A program made the position numbers and the translations under genes. This document shows, piece after piece, positions 38,261-49,160 of a stretch of DNA of 64,000 nucleotides. Numbering within the stretch: the first letter of the stretch is position 1; every line of letters starts with the position of its first letter. The stretch is from NCBI RefSeq assembly GCF_047496725.1, contig NC_132972.1, forward strand, positions 4,208,001-4,272,000, written 5' to 3'. Origin of the DNA: Anoplolepis gracilipes. Its lineage: Eukaryota; Arthropoda; Insecta; Hymenoptera; Formicidae. The notes under the pieces are model-generated. The model saw only the letters and a list, made by a program, of their open reading frames with translations, had not been told where the DNA came from and ran no database searches.

Positions 38261-39719
38261 ACAGAGAACAAAACGTAACCGAAAACAGAACAGAATAAAT
38301 GAAAGTTGATATACATATATTGCACATATACTTTCAGCTCAACTGTAGCAAAAAATAATTAAATTTTCCAAGACTAATAATTACTATTTCTTTTCTCACT
38401 TTATGTAATGAATCGTATAATTAGTAAAGCAGTAAATGTAATTATTTTCTTCTAGCTATTCTGTTATCGATGTTAACAGGCTGAACAAGTCATACATTTA
38501 ATACTGTATTATTCATAGATTTATTTAGAGTTACAGTAATTTACTACTCTTGCAAAATTAATGAAAAAAAGCTATGAAACGTCACATCTTATATTATCTT
38601 AACAAGAAATATGTAAAAGTATTTTTAATAAATTATGGTAAATTGGACAAATCAGCATCCACAAGTTGAAAGTGACACACATTTTTTTATACTGAATTAT
38701 GATTGTTAATAAAATAATTCTAAATTGATTGTACTTGCTAATTTATGAACATTGTTTGATTTGTCAAAAATTTCTAAAATTTACATAATATATGTAACAT
38801 ATTCTATACTTTTGTCCAAGAAAAATAAAAAGAGAAAAAGAGAGATTTACATTACAATGATAAATTGTATAGATATTAATCATGCTAAATTTAATTTAGT
38901 TGAAAGCTCCGCACATGCTAGACACGTGCTCATAGAAATAATAACGTTCGACACGTTTCTATTTTTAACGCTGTACAGACACAAAATTGATACGATGATA
39001 GTATAAACGATAACAGAACTGCGATTGGTATGGAAAGACGGTGGCAAATAAACGCAAATGTGCACAAATTGAGAACGGTAGAGCCGCATTTAAACTGTGA
39101 TCATCTCATACGAGAGGAAGGTAAACTTGCATTATTGCACGTATGACTGTACCGAATAGGACGGTATAGCTGCGTCAACACGTCATGTTGTTGTAACACA
39201 TCATAGTGCTGAAATTGAAGTCTCATTTTGATTAGAATTGCGTAATCTTTTTACCCTACTGTTTTTGTTATCCTAAAATAAATATTTATCATTATATATT
39301 TATACTAGTTAATGAAAAAAAGGAAATACAATTTATTCGGAAATATTTGAAAATTCACGATCGATTTTTTTCTTAAGATGAGAAAAATTAATATTGAAAT
39401 AATTGTGTGAAAATATTTTTAGAATTCTTTTTAAATTATCTAGAATTACTCTCTAAAGAAGCGATGAGTCAAATATTTGAATATTCTTTTCGACATATAA
39501 TATGTTTATATTATATTAATCTTTATTGTTTTTACACTTTTTCGAGAATATTTTATAAATACTTCAAATGCAAATTTTATAATTACAGTAGTAATTGAAT
39601 CGCAATTACTAATTTATCGAAATGCAAAATTTGAAAAGGGATTATATAGCAATGTAAGTTTGTGAAAATTCTTTCAAACTTTTTACCTTTTTGAATTTTT
39701 TGTGACACGACAGTGTGGG
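38261..39719. other. AT-rich non-coding DNA
   Basis: AT-rich, with a slightly CG-richer part at about 38900-39240 that holds short frames on both strands. No gene seen. Confidence 0.5.
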
Positions 39720-40170
39720 TTAAGACATAGTAACGCTCATGATTACTTTCTATTGGCGTAGTCAACAAGGCCGTATCGTGTGAAGGAAATCCTTGCTTAA
39801 TTACATTAATAACATCGTCGTACCGCGACTATGTTCGGAAATTGAAACTTCTTAGTTCGTGGTGAGCCCAAGTGCCTCCTTCAGCGCCCTTCACACCACC
39901 GTGTCGGAGTTCCTCGTGGGAAGAAGCAGGCGGGCGGTGGAGGCGTTAAAGGCGTTCTCTCTAGCACCTCTATAATTAGGCGCTCGAATTTACCGACCTC
40001 TCGCTCCTCGAAAGAAAACCCAGAATAAGTTTACATAACGTAAAGTCGCGAAACTATCCCATCATCGCCGTCGTCTTGTTAACGCTCGCAAAGTTTAGAC
40101 CACGGCCTGGTTAGAGCGTCGTGAAAAGCGATCCGCATTCATCGCTTTTATATAGACGTCTTCAAATTTT
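39720..40170. other. CG-rich patch with short hairpin
   Basis: CG-rich, non-repetitive and frame-poor. AAAAGCGAT (40124-40132) and ATCGCTTTT (40141-40149) form a 9-bp stem with an 8-nt loop. TTTTATGG lies at 40168-40175. The stem is too short for a microRNA precursor. Confidence 0.4.
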
Positions 40171-40372
40171 TATGGCAGTAAAATGTTCCTTCTCATCTTA
40201 AAGTATCTCGATACATTGTTGATGCGGTTGATATTATATTACACGTTGTGTATAAATTTTATCGTTATACGATAGCAATGCGTTATATGTATGTGTTTTT
40301 CAATATTAATTTGTAATCAGAATGTACGCATTTGTAAATATATAGAGTCATTTCGTGTTTTTTATCTGACAA

Positions 40373-40374
<2 letters not shown>

Positions 40375-40407
<33 letters not shown>
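40375..40407. repeat. (TA)n microsatellite
   Basis: About 16 TA units, followed by TACATA interruptions. Confidence 0.92.
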
Positions 40408-40413
<6 letters not shown>

Positions 40414-40862
40414 TACATATATAAGATTTTATGAGAAAGAACGCGGATATAATGCATTAGAGAAGATAAAGAAAACCTTAACATCCGTAAAAGCATTTTA
40501 TAAAATAGAAAATATTTTTTACATACGGAAAAAATTGTTCTTTTTTTATTATTTACATCGTAATTATTAATCAAGAAATATTTCAAAAATGTATATTAGA
40601 ATGAAAGATTTTTTTTTTACAATCTATACATTATATAATTATATTTTTAAACTATACATATAATCTCTCTCACCTCTCTAGATTATAACTAATTATCTTT
40701 TGAATATAACTCAAATACAATAATATATAATTAGTTTTTGTTATTGCAATAATCATGATTAAATTTATGCTTATAAGCACTAGTAGTGTTTTATTATAAC
40801 AGCAGTTCTATATGCTGTTAGATCAATGCTGCGAAATAGGTCAAATGCTAATTTAAAGACCA

Positions 40863-40866
40863 TATA

Positions 40867-40924
<58 letters not shown>
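40863..40924. repeat. Long (TA)n microsatellite
   Basis: About 30 TA units with one early TG interruption; the longest TA tract in the window and a likely cruciform or slippage site. Confidence 0.95.
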
Positions 40925-40927
<3 letters not shown>

Positions 40928-41309
40928 GTTTCAATTGTACGTTTAATCAGTGACTTAAAACCATTCTTATTTAAATCGAGGCAAAATTTGAAAAATCATT
41001 TCTACGTCATGAGAATATAATTTTCTTTCTTCCTTTTTTTTTTGATGTAACAAAATATATGTTGTATCTTAATTCGCACTATTTATAATAAGTTAACTGT
41101 TATTTGCCCACATTTTTATACTATTTCTATAAAACATTTTCCATGAGAAAGACTGAGAGAAGTAAATGTTAGAAGAAAGAAATTAATTCAAGCTTTACAT
41201 AATTAAGAGAAATGTAATAATATACATTAGATTAAATAAAGTTAATATTTTTTTACGTTATACATAATCTACTGTTATAATGTATTACTTCACAGCTATG
41301 GTTTAGCAC

Positions 41310-41720
41310 GTACTCCCTCTTACTTTATAGCTTCGTGATCGTGTTTCAGATGTTATAGTGTTACTCGCACGCGAGTGTAACGTGACTCGTAAAAACGTGG
41401 CAAAACGCATGCGCGTTTGGCGAGAATCCAATTTCGATGTACGAAGCGATCAAATCGAAGATTCGCGAACATAATGCTCGCACATTAGAAATCAAACGGA
41501 TGTGCGACGCAATCGGTTTGATCGGTACAAAGTGTAAATAGGGCACATGTTGAAAGGACCGCGATTTTTCCATGTATGTGTGTTGTGTACTTTCATTGGC
41601 AGCATCTGTGCGCGATCTATTTTTATTCTTTGCATTTGAAAAAACAAGAACGCTATTTAAAAACCAGTTTTTGTATGCTTGCCAATCGCGCCTGTCATTG
41701 TGCATATGTGCGTAAGTTTA
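41310..41720. other. CG-rich patch
   Basis: A 114-codon minus frame (41705-41361) spans it: MHNDRRDWQA... with no recognisable domain. The frame has ordinary amino-acid diversity, so it is a weak coding candidate, but composition alone can explain it. Confidence 0.3.
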
Positions 41721-41874
41721 TACTAATAAAATAAGATAAAATTGAATTAAAGTCTGAAGAACGTGAGAGATATTGATATGTACTGCTAAAGAGAGAGATA
41801 GATATGTATATATAGAAAGAGAGAAGCCTATGTGAGCTACTCTTTTTTCTCTCTCTATTTTTTTATTAAACTCA

Positions 41875-41916
<42 letters not shown>

Positions 41917-41939
41917 TTTATAAAGATATTATTAATCGA
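41721..41939. repeat. GA- and CT-rich simple sequence
   Basis: GA-rich low complexity (41787-41825) is followed by a CT tract (41873-41916) with a few CTTT interruptions. The two could pair as a loose inverted repeat. Confidence 0.8.
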
Positions 41940-42790
41940 TCGTGAATGTCATTAAATGACATCTATTTAAATATGATTTGTCTAAATTATTCAGCGCGCG
42001 AGCAAAAAACATTCGCACTTTTATTTCGCTAAAACGAATTAAACAGTCAAAAGTTGACAATTTTATTAACTGGAACATAACTGCTGCCACTCTTCCCTGG
42101 CGGGGAATAAACAACACTTAACCCTCGTTTACAGGACAAATTTAATTTCGAATCACGGTGTCGGACTTATGGTTTCTCGCTGCACCGCGGGTAACTGAAG
42201 TTTAATGACATTTTCCATTTTCTGAGAAGACTAAATTCTCACCGAGGCACCGTTAACTCGGTAAAAACTCTGTTTAAGTCTTATTGTTAGTCCAGAACGA
42301 CGCGAGAGGGGGGGGGAGGGGAGGAGTGCTACTGCGAGGAATTAGTTAATTAGTTTCATCGTGCGCAAACACGCCGCGATTGATGTCTTCATTTTCGAAC
42401 ATTGGATGGAACGGGCAGACACGCGATTGGTTTATTCGGGATTTAAAGCGATTCGTTTTGATTGGAAATAATCCGCGGCGCCGGCGTCCGGCGGCGGCGG
42501 CTCATACCGTATTTTCGCGATTCCGACAGTTTTTCAGCCGTTCCTGGTTTAATCTCGGAATTTCGGATAGCCGCAATTTTTGCGAGACAGCCAATCTACT
42601 ACGTCGCTAGTTGATTACAACGCATTCGCTCGTGCATCGCTCGCCATGCTGGTTTTGCGCTTTTACATGATTCCTATCAGTGCTTGTTGCAAACGTATAT
42701 GCGGAACGTTACGGAAATTAATTTCCATGTATCCAAACAAACGGCTGATTAAAGGCTCGACTATAAGAATTGCGCGATGAGTCTATTCCT
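41940..42790. other. CG-rich patch
   Basis: Includes a run of nine G (42308-42316) within a G-rich stretch, and a short CGG-rich spot (42476-42500). Frames of 76 codons (42380-42610) and 66 codons (42580-42780) on the plus strand have no domain. Function unknown. Confidence 0.35.
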
Positions 42791-42873
42791 TTAATTAATA
42801 AATTTTTAACTAGCAATTAATTGCCGTAATTAATATATAAAAACCATTTATTTGTTTACGGATATAATGAATG

Positions 42874-43714
42874 GGTGTGTGTGAAACTGGCGTCTCATTT
42901 TGTGGAAACTCATTAATTGTTGAGAATTCTACTTTTATTTTTAATAGTTTTAAAGTTCTTGACAGATTAAACAAATAGTTTTGGCCATTAAATTAAAAAA
43001 ATTACTCGAAACAAATTGACGTCATCAAAGTTCACCTTGCATCTCACTTTGCTCGCCAGAAATTTTTTTAAGTATTTAAGTATTTTTAAGTATTTAAGAA
43101 TTTCACAATAGTTTTATAAAAACTTTTATGCGTAAAAATGATTAGAGTATTAATTAAACAAATCAAAGGTCATTTTTCAATAGTTTTATCAATTTTAAAT
43201 AAGAATTCGTGTTATTCTGTCATCATTTTTAATTTCCAGAAAAAATTCTACATATTGTTTAAAATTATTGGAATATTTATTAAACAAATTAAATCGCACG
43301 AAACACTGGATGTATAATATAAAATCTCATTCAATAATATCGAAAGCTTTCATTTAAAGTCGATAGTATTATCGAAATACGACTAGTGTCTCATCTCGAT
43401 ATTTAAACGTTTGGCGTCTTGGACGATCTAAATTGTTTAATTAATGTTCTAACAATTACGTATAGAACTTTTTGTAAAACTGTTGTAAAACTCTTAAACG
43501 TTTAAAATCTACCAAAAAATGCTAAAAATAGTCGACAAGGACAAAGTGAGACGCAGCGTAAACTTGGCGTCGTAGTTTGTTCCAGTTCGGATCATTTTTT
43601 TATTTAATGGTCAAAACTATTTGTTTAATCTATCAAGATTTCTAGAATTATTAAATATGAAACTAGAACAATTAATGCGTTTCTATAAAGTGAGATGCCA
43701 GCTTCACACACACC
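42874..43714. mobile_element. 841-bp element with ~290-bp terminal inverted repeats
   Basis: The left end GGTGTGTGTGAAACTGGCGT (from 42874) matches the reverse complement of the right end (ending 43714) with a few changes. Similarity continues inward for roughly 290 bp: the shared word AGATTAAACAAATAGTTTTG lies at about 42967-42987 and its complement at about 43609-43628, and there are matching 'rcatctcacttt' and 'tttaaaact' blocks. The unique centre is about 43164-43431. There is no coding frame of note, so this is a non-autonomous DNA transposon with long arms (MITE or foldback type). A clear target duplication was not found and the superfamily is not assigned. A second arm lies at 46084-46380. 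Confidence 0.8.
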
Positions 43715-44169
43715 ATTTATAGTATTTGGTATGTAGTAAAAAAAATTTTCTAATAAAATTCTAATAAAATGTAATAAAATTTTTAATCTGCAATTTAATA
43801 AAATGTAAAAATCAACTCTATTTATTTTATATTTAATGTGTCGGTATATATCAATTATTTATATGCTTATTATGTAAATAACACAAAATAAAAATTGTAG
43901 AAAAATATGCAAAAAATACATTTAATTTTTATTATATATTTTTAAAGTAATTTTTACTATATTATTATTTAATAAATAATTTTCAATCGTGTATTTATAA
44001 AATATCGATATTTATTATTATTCAATCGTAACTTGTACGATACCTAATCTGAACTCGTCATATAGAAATTAAATATGATACCTAATTAATTATAGATTCA
44101 CCAGTCGTAGTCTCGCTGTTTTTTTCTCGCCATTAACTCATTCATCTTTCTATCTTTAACTCTCCTTTG
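43715..44169. other. AT-rich non-coding DNA
   Basis: Nothing recognisable. Confidence 0.5.
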
Positions 44170-44864
44170 ATGATAGATGATCAATGATCTATCATACGTG
44201 CAACTGAATCAATCAATTGCATACCTAATCACAATTATCATCATTCACAAAAATCGCGATCGCACGATACTTTTTTCGGACACTACCGGAAACTTTGCGA
44301 TACTTGACACATATTTTATGCACGACAATGTATTGTACATACTTTCGATCGAATATCAATCACTGATATATATTCACGGCACTCGTGTAATTATAATTCG
44401 CCGACATTTTTATTCCGTACTTCCGATATTTATGCGCATTGATTTATTCAAGACATTTATTTTCATTATTCACTATCACTCGCGACGCTTAAACTACACA
44501 CATGTATATTCTAGGATGTATTATACAATACTTTATTGTCGGATATTTATTCTCAGCATTTCCGCAATTCACGTATAACGTCATTCGACTACGAACGTAA
44601 AAATGCACTTCATATTCGTGACGCTGTCATAATCATTCAACGATTTGATATTTAGTAGAGACATAGTATGCGAGAAATTTATACGAATAATTAAAATAGA
44701 TAGAAATAACACTCGACGAAGTTTTAACGAAATATATATCTTGAAATACGCCGTCTAGCACGACAGACGCAATTTGTATATAAGCTCGCGTTCTCTACCC
44801 TCAATTTCGAGAATCGTCCGGCGAGATTCCGTGTTTTTGTCCAGAACACTTCGTGATATGCATT

Positions 44865-44883
44865 AAAAAAAAAAAAAAAAAAA
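44865..44883. repeat. (A)19 run
   Basis: Homopolymer run; no flanking duplication seen. Confidence 0.85.
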
Positions 44884-45594
44884 CTTTTATGTTGCGTCAA
44901 GTCAATCCCAGAAATGAAGTCATCGCGACTCACATAGCGATTGAACCTCGATCCTGATATCATCTTTCGATGTGATACGTTACACCGTGCCCGATATTTT
45001 TCTCGCTCGATACTCTCCAAATTCATCTACGCGCTCCATCTAATGGCGGCTATTCGGTGACTAGCGAAAACGCGATTATACCTGTACTACGGGATTCATT
45101 CGTCAAGGCGTTCATCGAAGAAGGCAGCTCGATAAGATGTACGTCAAATGCGAGCAAACATTGATTACTATTATTTGCGAAGTTCAATTTCAACGCAATT
45201 AAGACAATCACTCGATATTTGCTGCTCGACGCTCTCGAGAAATTCAACTACTCGCTAAGATTATTTTTCGTCGACGCGCTTTTCAAGGATACCAATCATC
45301 ACGATTTTTCGAAATATCGATCATAAATCACGATCGTGCAGACTAACAGGCGTACTGAGATAATTGCCCGTTGTTCAATTCGGCAATCCCGATACTTGTT
45401 CGTCCGCGAAATTTTCTCTTTCCATCGATAAAAAAACGCGAAAAATAAAGGACATTGAACGACACCTTCACCAGCAGTAAACCTCCAGAAACTGTTCTCT
45501 GTAGCGCTGTAACACGAGTACAAGAGCATTGTGCTCACTACGGGCAACCGGGGTCGGTTTCTGCGCGGTATGCGCGACTGATGCAACATGCGAC

Positions 45595-45627
<33 letters not shown>

Positions 45628-45632
45628 AGCGT
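45595..45632. repeat. (GT)n/(GC)n microsatellite
   Basis: About 11 GT units followed by a GCGCGC run and more GT; an alternating purine-pyrimidine tract prone to Z-DNA. Confidence 0.9.
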
Positions 45633-45740
45633 GTGTCAACAATTCTGGGAGTCGCCGCGATATTTTTTTCCTCGTGATACGCTTCGCGCTGTACGTGTTA
45701 CTTCTCTGTATTCTTTACTCCAATGAAATAATATAATTGT

Positions 45741-46083
45741 AATTTCTATCTACACGAAGAAAATGTTATAGTAAAAATTATAATATAATGTAATATTTGC
45801 ATTCGGAGAATATGTTAACATATATATTATACCAGAAATCACGCGTGATAGTTTTCTTAATATTATATACGAATATTATATATACATGACTATTATATTT
45901 TAGAAATATTTCAATGATTCAAATATTTTGATGCACAAATAAATACATAATTATTAACAAACAACAAATAATAATATATAATTTATCATTTTTATAATAC
46001 ATATATATATGCGTAACTAATTTATTATAAACGAGTGGAGATACGAGCATCTTACCCAGGTACTTACTATATCCGACATTTAA
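45741..46083. other. AT-rich non-coding DNA
   Basis: Nothing recognisable. Confidence 0.5.
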
Positions 46084-46380
46084 TTTGTTTAATTAATATT
46101 AAAATAATTTTTACGCATAGAATTTTTTGTAGAATTATTATAAAACTCTCAAGCACTTAAAATCTGTAAAAATGCTAAAAGAATTGTCAGGGGACAAAGT
46201 AAGACGGAGCGTGAACTTAGTATTTCAATTTGTCCCCTGAGTCGTTTTTTAATTTAAATAATAGTTGGAACTATATCTTTAATCTATTAAGAATCTCTAG
46301 AAACTCTATAATTATTAAAAATAAAGCCAAAACAATAATTAATGAATTTTCACGAAATGAGGCACCAGTTTCACACACAC
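46084..46380. mobile_element. Single arm of the long-TIR element
   Basis: This segment aligns by eye with the whole right arm of the 42874-43714 element (43432-43714) in the same orientation: 'tttgtttaattaat', then 'aaaactctcaa', 'ttaaaatctgtaaaaatgctaaaa', 'gacaaagtaagacggagcgt', ending 'ccagtttcacacacac' at 46380. The homology starts near the inner edge of the arm, so it is a solo arm or half-deleted copy. An 92-codon frame (46230-46508) across it is a by-product. Confidence 0.78.
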
Positions 46381-47260
46381 ATTATTATGTATTCGACGAT
46401 TTTATTTATTTTAACGGGCGCGATGACGATGAAATATCTGCGAGATACAAATGTGTCGATTATCTGTGTAAACGTTTTAAACAAGATTGCTCTCTTTATA
46501 GCTTATGAAATCAAATATGATACGGTATTATAACAGTGAAATATACATGTATCACTTTTGCAGACGTCGGGTCCTTCGTTCGCTATCACTGCAAAATGAT
46601 ATGCAAGGGACAACGCGATACATCCTGCGAAAGAAGAGATGGAAGATCGAGTTCTGTTTCTCATTATTTCATCTTCTTTCTTGCATTATGTCGTCCATTC
46701 ATTATCACGCGTTAATGATATGAAATATTACTATTAAATATATTATTATTAAATATGTTAATATACAAAATATCTTTGAATAATACAATTGCGTTATAAT
46801 ATACTATTACGTATTAATTAATAGAATTGTTGAAATATTTTTTGTAATGCTATATAATTAGCTTACGGCCAGAACTTTGCGTCCAATGGAGACTAATTAT
46901 TAATTGCGGCTTTTCCTCTTGGATTTAAATTCGCCATCTATCGCACGTGGCACTTTAACGTTCACCATACCAGGTATTGCAAAAGCTCTCTTTCTCTCTC
47001 TCTCTCTTTCTCTCTCTCTTGTGGGCGCGTTCGATAATTATTATGAGCACGCAGCATGGCGCCGACGATACCCTCGCTAGAACGTAATACAATGCGGCTA
47101 CGTATCCTCGTAAACAATGTCGTGGGCGGAATTCGAGCGCGTAAACGTTTTTATCGCACATAAAGCGAGGCATCTGCCGCACCTTTTCAACAAGAATCTT
47201 TAGATTCGTAGCAGCGCTACGCGGGGCCTTTTTTGTTTGCGCGGCCTTATATTCTCAGAA
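46381..47260. other. Mixed segment with CG-rich patch
   Basis: 46381-46710 is intermediate in composition, and 46860-47230 is CG-rich with a TC tract (46987-47020). A 75-codon minus frame (47182-46955) derives partly from that repeat. No gene recognised. Confidence 0.4.
46987..47020. repeat. (TC)n-like microsatellite
   Basis: TC units with CTTT interruptions. Confidence 0.85.
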
Positions 47261-47914
47261 ATAATTTATGGATTGGTTATAAGATTTTCTTTTATGTCCT
47301 AATATTTGAAATACATATAACATAGAAAGGACGCTGTGTTTGAATTATTATATCGCATCTTTGCTTTTGCATTTCTAAATGGTGTTTTTAAAGTATAATA
47401 TTATACACGAATAAATATCACAATAAACGTAGTGAGAATAGACATATATTGAATTTTGCATGAAAATTAAAGATGTAAACTGCAGTTTTTTCTTTCTTTC
47501 TCTCTGGATTATTTAAAAATAATTGTCCTTTTTTTCCAACTTGATATAAACTGAATTATTCAAAAATAATTGTCTTATTTTTTTAACTTGAGATAAAGTT
47601 GCTATGTAATTCGTGTTGAATCGCGTTTTTAAACTCGTGTAATATTGATCTCATGTAGCTCATGTATCTCATTCAAATCTGTATTAACAATCTGTATTAA
47701 CGTTTCCAATACACTTAAATCTTTGATTATGCTATCAAGTGAACTTGTTGCTGTCTGCTAGAATATTAGGAAATGTGTCATAATTTATAAATTCTAATCA
47801 TACATCTCAACGTGGATCGTAGTAGTACAATGCAATCATGTTTTATAATTTTTGCTAATTGTATTTACTTAGCTATTCTCCATATTAATTATCAGATATC
47901 GTGAATATTATATA
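47261..47914. other. AT-rich non-coding DNA
   Basis: AT-rich, with two local tandem duplications: a 47-bp unit (listed separately) and 'aatctgtattaac' twice at about 47676-47701. No gene seen. Confidence 0.5.
47506..47599. repeat. 47-bp tandem duplication
   Basis: Two adjacent units (47506-47552 and 47553-47599) match at about 39 of 47 positions by eye. Both contain 'aaaaataattgtc' and 'aacttga'. A moderately old local duplication. Confidence 0.8.
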
Positions 47915-48178
47915 ATGATAGAAAGGACGTGCGAGACAATAAACGCACACTCAGGCACTCGTGCAATAGAGATTCCGGAAGATCAGTGCCAAGTGCGGAA
48001 AGTGCTGAGGCGTGCTGAAAAATGCAACGATGCCTACCACAGGGTGACAAGAAACGAATGCCCCGCTACTGAATGTCTGGTTTCGTACGCGGGCAAACCA
48101 CTTCCCTTCCCTCCTGCGCGAAAGTGCTTACGTCGTTCGCGACGAAGAAGCGTTCGGCAAGAGATTGCGGAGCGCGCG
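47915..48178 (+). CDS. Possible exon, cysteine-rich frame (hypothetical)
   Basis: The frame opens MIERTCETINAHSG and runs open to G|GTGAGA, a donor-like site with the cut after 48178. It has Cys at about residues 6, 25, 37, 49, 54 and 71 and an Arg-rich end. Past the donor it becomes poly-Phe from a T-run, as expected if intron begins there. No signal peptide or known cysteine domain fits, and there is no good acceptor upstream. A minus frame (48330-48034) overlaps. Weak candidate only. Confidence 0.15.
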
Positions 48179-49160
48179 GTGAGAGAACGTTTTTTTCCTA
48201 TTTTTTTCTTTTTTTTTTTTTTGTAACTTTTTCGTTCCCTCTCGTTCGCTTCGCTCTCGCACTGGTCTGATTTTTCCTCCCCCTCGTAGAAACCGAAGCC
48301 CCAGTTACTCTCTCGCCCTTTGTTTCCCACGCGAAAGCGCTCATTACGTTGTTTCGTGTCGGAAGGCGAAGCCGTGGTTACTAATTTCGCTCCGCAACCC
48401 TCTCGACTTTAATTCTCATTCGCAAAAACACAATTCGCGGTAGCGACGTTGCCGATTTAACAGAGAATTTTTTGCCGACAGATCCGCATTGAAAATTTGC
48501 TCTCAAATTTTACACATTTTTTTAATGAGATTGACCTTCTTCCAGATCCAAATCTAACGGCTAAATATATTCTGCGAGATGTACACGTTTGCCCATCAGT
48601 ATCTCGAGTATACTCAAAATTGTTCTATTTTATTTGTCTCTATCAATCTGTATATAATAATATCAATAATGCGTGATCAATTTGACAGATATACTGTCGA
48701 GAAAAAACAAGTAAATGAATAAAATATTTTCAGAAATCTAATTTATTTTTTGTAACATTATATGTGCATTTTCGAATAGATTTGCACAAAGTTAACTGAG
48801 ACGCGGGCAATTATAACTGTAGCATTTTTAAAATAAATCTTTTTTGTTTAAAAAATGCTGCAGTTATCGACTATTACTGCAAGTATATCACATATTTTTC
48901 CTGCGTTGGTATTTGATTACACGCGAGCAGTTCTTGCATGAAAATGCTAACGCTGCTTGAGCCGAGGCTTAAGCGGTTCTGCTGCGGTCGCAAAGTCTGC
49001 ACTTTGCTTTCTCTTTCTGTGGCAGAATATCGCGCAGAAATTCATTATAAGACAGCGTTGAAGCGAAATTTCCGCGATGGCTTGTAATTAAAGTTGCAAC
49101 AATAGACTTTTGTAGGCCGCGCAAAGTGGAACAGAATTGTTCGACACTAGATAACGGACG
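48179..49160. other. CG-rich patches
   Basis: 48179-48490 is CG-rich with a T-run at about 48206-48222. 48900-49140 is a second patch. Between them is AT-rich DNA with a hairpin (48813-48867). No gene recognised. Confidence 0.4.
48813..48867. repeat. 20-bp inverted repeat (hairpin)
   Basis: ATAACTGTAGCATTTTTAAA (48813-48832) pairs with its near-complement at 48847-48867, with one mismatch and one bulge around a 14-nt loop. Stem size is at the low end for a microRNA precursor, but no known family is recognised. Confidence 0.7.

Larger units (their letters stand above)
40171..41309. other. AT-rich region with TA microsatellites
   Basis: AT-rich; the frames here derive from TA repeats. No gene seen. 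Confidence 0.55.
44170..45740. other. Mixed-composition segment
   Basis: Long stretch of intermediate composition, with CG-rich blocks near 44740-45040 and 45060-45260. A 133-codon plus frame (44177-44578) is rich in Ile/Tyr/His and looks composition-driven. Minus frames of 96-100 codons (45026-44724 and 45589-45299) have no domain. The steady non-AT-rich texture without repeats could mean regulatory DNA or untranslated transcript. Confidence 0.35.

Noticed and set aside
41361..41705. 114-codon minus-strand frame
   Set aside because: Ordinary composition but no domain, no splice context and no recognisable homologue. Kept only as a note in the patch entry.
44177..44578. 133-codon plus-strand frame rich in Ile, Tyr and His
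   Set aside because: Amino-acid content mirrors the base composition, and hydrophobic stretches are irregular rather than membrane-helix-like. No family recognised.
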